A stretch of 64,000 nt of DNA from JANQJA01 sp040880285 (GTDB lineage: Bacteria; Pseudomonadota; Gammaproteobacteria; Pseudomonadales; Azotimanducaceae). The position numbers and the translations under genes are program-made. The stretch lies in assembly GCA_040880285.1 (NCBI GenBank), contig JBBDIT010000067.1, forward strand, positions 1 to 64,000. The letters run 5' to 3'. Below, piece by piece: positions 59,821 through 64,000 of the stretch (positions are counted from its first letter, which is position 1; each line of letters starts with the position of its first letter). The notes below the pieces were generated by a model that saw only the letters and a list, made by a program, of their open reading frames with translations, was not told where the DNA came from and did not search any database.

Positions 59821-60450
59821 ATGAACAACTTCCGCGTGTATCAATGTCGCGCAATCGCCCTGATCGCCGCATTCGCGGTTTTTGCCCCTCTCGGAGTGGC
59901 ATCAGCACAAGGCAATAGCGCTGCACAACAGCAACGAGCAACAGATCAAGTACAGCGTGTGGACGAGCGCAGGGCGGACATGGAACGCCGGCAGGAAGCC
60001 GAGCGCAGACAGGAAGCCGAGCGTACAAAGGAGATGGAGCTCAGGCAAGATGCCGAGCGCAGGCGAGATGCCGAGCACCGTCAGGATACCGACCGCAGAC
60101 AAGACGCTGAACACCGTCAAGATGCCGAGCGCAGGCAGGACGCCCTGCATCGTCAAGATGGCGTTGCCCGGTCAAGGGCGCCTGGCTTGATCCGTGCGGA
60201 TGAAATGGTTGGCCAGAAGGTCATCAATCGCCAGAACCAGCAGGAATTGGGCAAGGTTGCCGGCTTCGTCACAGATAACGATGGCCAGATTGAAGCGGTC
60301 GTGGTCGAACACGGCGGCTTTATGGGCTTCTTCACCAATAAAGTCGTTGTGCCCCGGAGTCAGTTCGAGCTCTCGTCGGATGGCAAGTCCGTCATCACGA
60401 ATATGGACCGCAAACAGGTCCGCAACGCGACCAAATACAAGCGGCCCTGA
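59821..60450 (+). CDS. PRC-barrel protein with hexapeptide repeats
   Basis: 209 residues from the ATG at 59821. Signal peptide (IALIAAFAVFAPLGVASAQ), then from residue 55 to about 114 ten copies of a six-residue unit, mostly ERRQDA/EHRQDA. The repeat is highly charged and period 6, likely a long single helix. After it comes a PRC-barrel (residues about 125-205: LIRADEMVGQKVINRQNQQELGKVAGFVTDNDGQIEAVVVEHGG, KVVVPRSQFELSSDG). PRC-barrels bind protein or RNA partners; secreted versions are stress-related. The repeat is the unusual part. Confidence 0.8.
   Translation: MNNFRVYQCRAIALIAAFAVFAPLGVASAQGNSAAQQQRATDQVQRVDERRADMERRQEAERRQEAERTKEMELRQDAERRRDAEHRQDTDRRQDAEHRQDAERRQDALHRQDGVARSRAPGLIRADEMVGQKVINRQNQQELGKVAGFVTDNDGQIEAVVVEHGGFMGFFTNKVVVPRSQFELSSDGKSVITNMDRKQVRNATKYKRP
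59983..60162. repeat. Ten-copy 18-base coding repeat
   Basis: Encodes (E/D)(R/H)RQ(D/E)A hexapeptides in the PRC-barrel protein. Copies differ by several synonymous and conservative changes, so the array is old rather than a recent expansion. Confidence 0.9.
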
Positions 60451-60547
60451 GCCGATCACTTAATCACTCCCGGCCCTCACTCACTCGTTCCCTTCCGGTC
60501 GTGTTGATTCGGATCGACGGGTTCATGACAGTCCCTCGGCAATTACC

Positions 60548-60567
60548 GCGCCCATGCATTTGGGCGC
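60548..60567. repeat. Perfect stem-loop between PRC-barrel and mlrC genes
   Basis: GCGCCCA (60548-60554) and TGGGCGC (60561-60567) with a TGCATT loop. No T-run follows, so it is not a classic terminator. Confidence 0.6.
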
Positions 60568-60662
60568 TACGATGTGCATGGCAAGGTGTCAGAACTGTTC
60601 GATAAGGGCGGTCGCTTTGCTTATGATAGGAAGCCTCCAATAGCATAACCGCGAGTCGTTCA

Positions 60663-60686
60663 GGGAGTCAGTATGGGAGTCCGTAT
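60663..60686. repeat. 12-base tandem duplication carrying two SD-ATG starts
   Basis: GGGAGTCAGTAT (60663-60674) and GGGAGTCCGTAT (60675-60686); each copy is followed by G, making GGGAG plus ATG twice, at 60673 and 60685. Confidence 0.85.
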
Positions 60687-62199
60687 GAAAGTCCTGGTCG
60701 CCATGATGAGCCACGAGACCAATACCTTTTCGCCGGTACCCACGCCACTGACACGTTTCGGCTCTGGTGCAGCGCCACTGGAGGGGGCGAGGATTCTGGA
60801 AGTGTTTAGAAATCGTGGCAGTACCATGGCCGGCATGCTAAAGGTGGCGAGTGAGGCAGGGATGGACCTGGTTACACCGATCGCCGCCGGCGCCCCTCCT
60901 TCCGGTCGAGTCGATGACGATGCGTACAATTATATGACTGACACCATCTGCAAAGCGGCGATTGGTTGCGATGCGTTGTTGCTGGACCTGCACGGCGCCA
61001 TGGTGACCTGGTCACTGGAAGATGGTGAAGGCGAGCTACTTGCGCGCTTGAGGCAAGACCAACCCGGCATTCCCATTGGTGTCGGGCTCGATATGCATGC
61101 CAATATCTATCCCGCGATGGTAGCCAATGCCACGGTAATTGCGGGTTATCATACCTATCCCCATATCGACATGTTCGAGACGGGCGCGCTTGCTGCAAAA
61201 ATCCTGTTTGCGAGCCTGCGCGGCGAGGCGGCGCCGAAGATGGTTTGGGGTAACTGTCCCATGCTGCCCCATGTGATGCGCCAGGGCACCGATGATTTTC
61301 CCAACAAGGAGTTGCAGCAACGTGCGCGTGAGTTGGAAGACAGCGGCGAGGCGCTGGCCGTGAGCCTGTTTACCGGCTTCCCCCATGCCGATATCTATAA
61401 TGCTGGCTTGAGCGTGGTGGTCGTCACAGATAACGATGAAGCGAAGGCGCAACAACTACGTGATGAATTATTGCAGCGTGCCTGGGACCACAGAAAGTCG
61501 TTTGTGTATAACCTGAAGCCTTTATCCGAGTCCATTGCCGAAGGCAAGGCTGCAGCGGCAGCGGAGGGTGAGGGTCCGGTCATATTGCTGGATCACTATG
61601 ACAACACGGCATCCGGTGGGACGATGGACACGACCGAAGTGTTGCGTGAGATTCTTAATCAGGGTCTTGACGATGTTGCGGTCTTCGGGATCTTTGATCC
61701 GCAAGCCGTCGATGAAATGATCGCGGCTGGCGTCGGCGAAACAGTAACGGTCAGCCTGGGTGGCAAATTTCATATGGACGCACTGGCGGTGCAAAGCAGT
61801 CCGCTTGTAGTAACCGGTACGGTGCGCCTGATTTCAGACGGCAAATTTACCGTCAAGGGACCTATGGGCACTGGCTCCACCATGAATATGGGTCACACCG
61901 TTGTGCTAGACACCGGCAAGGTCCAGATCATCGTCATATCAAATCACGTCGAGCCGTATGACCTGGGCTGCTTCTCCAGTCTTGGCATTGATCCACTCAG
62001 TAAAACCTATCTCATGCTCAAAAGCCGTATTCACTATCGGGCTACTTATCTGCCGATTGCGAAACGTATTGTGGAGTGCGCCGGCTGCGGAGTTTGTACA
62101 TCGGACTACAGCCAGCTGACGTTTGAGAATGTCAGGCGCCCGATCTATCCACTCGATAACGTCAATACCTGGGAGCTTGCCCAGGGTCGGATCGACTAG
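60673..62199 (+). CDS. MlrC-family (M81) metallopeptidase
   Basis: 508 residues (504 if it starts at the second ATG, 60685, which matches the family's MKV-x-x-AMM-x-HETN start). N-terminal DUF1485/MlrC domain: MMSHETNTFSPVPT (His and Glu metal ligands), LLDLHGAMVT (Asp-His), IGVGLDMHANIYP, GYHTYPHIDMFETG. C-terminal domain: LDHYDNTASGGTMDTTEVLR, VFGIFDPQAVDEM, VQIIVISNHVEPYD. MlrC cleaves linear microcystin to release Adda; relatives without microcystin action are widespread in marine bacteria, so the real substrate is unknown. Confidence 0.88.
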   Translation: MGVRMKVLVAMMSHETNTFSPVPTPLTRFGSGAAPLEGARILEVFRNRGSTMAGMLKVASEAGMDLVTPIAAGAPPSGRVDDDAYNYMTDTICKAAIGCDALLLDLHGAMVTWSLEDGEGELLARLRQDQPGIPIGVGLDMHANIYPAMVANATVIAGYHTYPHIDMFETGALAAKILFASLRGEAAPKMVWGNCPMLPHVMRQGTDDFPNKELQQRARELEDSGEALAVSLFTGFPHADIYNAGLSVVVVTDNDEAKAQQLRDELLQRAWDHRKSFVYNLKPLSESIAEGKAAAAAEGEGPVILLDHYDNTASGGTMDTTEVLREILNQGLDDVAVFGIFDPQAVDEMIAAGVGETVTVSLGGKFHMDALAVQSSPLVVTGTVRLISDGKFTVKGPMGTGSTMNMGHTVVLDTGKVQIIVISNHVEPYDLGCFSSLGIDPLSKTYLMLKSRIHYRATYLPIAKRIVECAGCGVCTSDYSQLTFENVRRPIYPLDNVNTWELAQGRID

Positions 62200-62365
62200 T
62201 CGATGGCCTATTGGCATTGACATTAGTTTGTCGCCCGTCTTTTTAACCCGTTTTCACCACGAATCACGCTTTTGTTGATTCTTGTCAACTATCCAGATGG
62301 GTAGGTACCCGGCGTCGTGGTATTTTGTTCGTAACCGTTCAGCCAGATCCCAGGAGAGTTACCGG

Positions 62366-63616
62366 ATGCCGATTCCCAGTTTTAATACCATGACCGTTGC
62401 ACCCATCCCCACTTTGTCCGATGAGGTCAACCAGATCCGTCTCGATACCGCCAAAATTGTCGGCGAACAAATCATTCCCAATGAGCCCAGGCTTAACAAG
62501 CCGGCCGACGACCCGGAGCGACAACAGTTGGTTCATGATCTGCGCGACTATGTCAAAGACTCCAATTTGTGGGCCCCGCATCTGCCTAAAGAATATGGCG
62601 GGATGGGCATTGGCTTTCTGGGCCACGCCTACATGAATGAGATTCTGGCCTGGAGTCCTTATTCAAACTATATCTTTGGTGTGCAGGCACCAACCTCCGG
62701 TAACCAGAGTGTGCTCATTAAATACGGCACGGAAGAACAGAAAAAGAAATTCCTCGAGCCCACTATTCGGGGTGAACAAACTTCCTGTTTCTCCATGACG
62801 GAGCCGGACAATGCCGGGTCAGACCCGCGTTCAATACAAACCACGGCCGTCAGGGACGGTGATGAATGGGTTATCAACGGCCGCAAGTGGTTTACGTCCA
62901 ATGGAATCAATGCGTCCTGGGCCCTGGTCATGTGTCGCACCGAAGAAGAAGACGGGGAAGGCGGTACCAACCAGAAGATGACCCAGATCATCGTGCCAAC
63001 CGACACCCCTGGATTTAACATCGAGCGTAGTGTGCCGGTGTGGGGTCATGTGGGTGGTAGCCACTGTGAGATTACCTACAAGAATGTCCGGGTACCGCTT
63101 GAAAACCAGTTGGGTTCAAGGGGTAGTGGTCACGCCGCGGCACAGGACCGACTCGGTGCCGGCCGGGTTTATCACTGTATGAATTGCGTTGGACAGATGT
63201 GGCGCGCCTTTGACCTGATGGTTAAACGCACGACAGAGCGTCAGGTCCACGGTGGCCTGCTGCAAGATAAACAGTTTACCCAGGGAGCGATCGCAGACTC
63301 CTACATGGATATTCAGGCTTCAAGGTTGATGACGATTAACTGTGCCCAGGTAATCGACGCTGGTGGTGATCCACGTACCGAAATTTCTGCCATCAAGATT
63401 TTCGTGCCGAATGCATTGCACCGGGTTGTCGACCGTGCCATTCAGATTCATGGTGCCATGGGTGTCTCTGGTGATACCCCGCTCGCCGGTATGTACCTGG
63501 GCGCAAGGACGCTTCGGATTGCTGACGGGCCAGATGAGGTGCATCGAATCCTGATCGCCAAGAACGTGCTAAAGCGCTATCACGATGGCATGAGTTGGGA
63601 TTTCGGTATTCTGTAG
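62366..63616 (+). CDS. Acyl-CoA dehydrogenase
   Basis: 416 residues from the ATG at 62366 (AGGAGAG site); a longer frame to 62282 lacks one. FAD-enzyme blocks in order: LWAPHLPKEYGGMGIG, EQTSCFSMTEPDNAGSDPRSIQTTA (flavin loop), VINGRKWFTSNG, SVPVWGHVGGSHCEITYKNVRVP, and C-terminal DRAIQIHGAMGVSGDTPLAGMYLGARTLRIADGPDEVHRILIA. The RxADGPDEVH block is that of ACAD10/11-type and long-chain or branched-chain members. Catalytic base is not the standard E position of MCAD and cannot be fixed by eye. Beta-oxidation role expected. Confidence 0.92.
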   Translation: MPIPSFNTMTVAPIPTLSDEVNQIRLDTAKIVGEQIIPNEPRLNKPADDPERQQLVHDLRDYVKDSNLWAPHLPKEYGGMGIGFLGHAYMNEILAWSPYSNYIFGVQAPTSGNQSVLIKYGTEEQKKKFLEPTIRGEQTSCFSMTEPDNAGSDPRSIQTTAVRDGDEWVINGRKWFTSNGINASWALVMCRTEEEDGEGGTNQKMTQIIVPTDTPGFNIERSVPVWGHVGGSHCEITYKNVRVPLENQLGSRGSGHAAAQDRLGAGRVYHCMNCVGQMWRAFDLMVKRTTERQVHGGLLQDKQFTQGAIADSYMDIQASRLMTINCAQVIDAGGDPRTEISAIKIFVPNALHRVVDRAIQIHGAMGVSGDTPLAGMYLGARTLRIADGPDEVHRILIAKNVLKRYHDGMSWDFGIL

Positions 63617-63731
63617 GCATTTACTCCGGGAAGCCGTCACGCCCTTCGATGGAATTCTGGGCCTGTCAGTGTGAAGCTGTGGTGGCGACCGGTCAGGCAA
63701 GACCCGCTGAATCAGGCCCGGCCTCATTCAA

Positions 63732-64000
63732 TCACTGGCGCTTGACGATTTCGATGGTGCTGTAGAGACCTGACAACTGGTTGAGTTTATCGGCCACATC
63801 GCCGGGAGCAGCGCCTCTTTCTGTACTCTCCACCGAATTCTCCACCGAACTCTGCAACGCTTGCGTGGCGTCCGTTATTTCGTTGAGTTCGAACGCACTT
63901 GCGTACTTCAGTATCCATCGAATAATTTTCGTCAGCTCTGAGGTATTACCGCTCGCAGCAGCCGCTTCAAATTCCAGCAATTGTGTACCCAACTGGCCGA
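63732..64000 (-). CDS. HPt-like domain protein, 5' part outside window
   Basis: The frame stays open to the window edge (upstream of LTQLL reads GQLGTQLLE with no stop), so this is the C-terminal 89 residues of a longer protein. LLEFEAAAASGNTSELTKIIRWILKYASAFELNEITDATQALQ has the outline of a histidine phosphotransfer domain (helix-turn, xxHxLKGSA region) but the phospho-accepting His is replaced: IIRWILKYASA. It may be an inactive HPt or a helical bundle that only resembles it. A 12-base duplication (63827-63850) lies in its coding part. Confidence 0.5.
   Translation of the reverse strand, partial: GQLGTQLLEFEAAAASGNTSELTKIIRWILKYASAFELNEITDATQALQSSVENSVESTERGAAPGDVADKLNQLSGLYSTIEIVKRQ
63827..63850. 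repeat. 12-base tandem duplication
   Basis: TCTCCACCGAAT (63827-63838) then TCTCCACCGAAC (63839-63850), in frame within the HPt-like gene, encoding the repeated SVEN/SVES-type tetrapeptide. Confidence 0.85.

Noticed and set aside
59983..60162. CRISPR-like direct repeats
   Set aside because: Repeats are contiguous and coding with no spacers.
1..64000. tRNA, rRNA, prophage, insertion sequence or plasmid origin
   Set aside because: I looked for T-loop signatures, rRNA-like conserved blocks, transposase motifs and iterons and saw none; a dedicated scan could still find a small ncRNA.

Overview
The window reads like a chromosomal segment of an aerobic, heterotrophic gammaproteobacterium. The evidence is the set and type of housekeeping genes: yheS, dsbB, acpH, gshA, ATP-type pckA, hslR, cysQ, rpoD, a long (542-residue) isocitrate lyase and a cbpM-cbpA pair. 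I cannot place it below class level. I found no rRNA, tRNA, CRISPR array, insertion sequence or prophage. The window holds mostly intact genes, a few decayed ones, and an unusual number of very short tandem duplications at gene edges.

Layout. 1-13 kb: the end of a DUF222/HNH endonuclease, a truncated panD, a hydrolase, yheS, the leftward run pckA-gshA-acpH-dsbB, hslR, cysQ, and a DUF35/thiolase-like pair. 13-16 kb: a 720-base non-coding stretch with a consensus-like LexA box, then rpoD without its usual rpsU-dnaG neighbours. 16-30 kb: a MarR regulator, a START protein, cytoplasmic-looking gamma-glutamyltransferase, aceA, a tandem Usp protein with a DksA/TraR zinc finger, Hsp20, a monohaem cytochrome-like protein, an SDR, cbpM-cbpA, a TPR protein and a TonB-like protein. 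30.6-34.6 kb: a tight four-gene operon of a lysine-2,3-aminomutase-type radical SAM enzyme, two D-Ala-D-Ala-ligase-like ATP-grasp enzymes and a GNAT acetyltransferase. This is the best candidate for an undescribed pathway here, probably a small acetylated beta-amino-acid peptide or conjugate.

34.6-48.9 kb: a histidine phosphatase pseudogene, a D-2-hydroxyacid dehydrogenase, an MFS carrier, queD, a sulfatase, a complete Dpp/Opp-type ABC operon (two permeases, binding protein, two ATPases), an aldo/keto reductase, a cytochrome P450 and an SDR related to peroxisomal multifunctional enzyme. 49-54.7 kb: a GGDEF protein, a leftward trio of small membrane proteins, a CHAT-domain remnant, a TauD-type dioxygenase, an FHA protein behind a CRP-like palindrome, msrB and a methyltransferase. 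54.7-64 kb: an amidase, an APC permease, an N-acyl-D-amino-acid deacylase, a PRC-barrel protein with hexapeptide repeats, an MlrC-type peptidase, an acyl-CoA dehydrogenase and an HPt-like fragment at the edge.

Taken together the genes describe an organism living on fatty acids, peptides and amides (glyoxylate shunt, gluconeogenesis, acyl-CoA turnover, ABC peptide uptake, amidases), with glutathione and thiol-stress functions. No tool was run: all assignments come from reading the sequence and recalling protein families.
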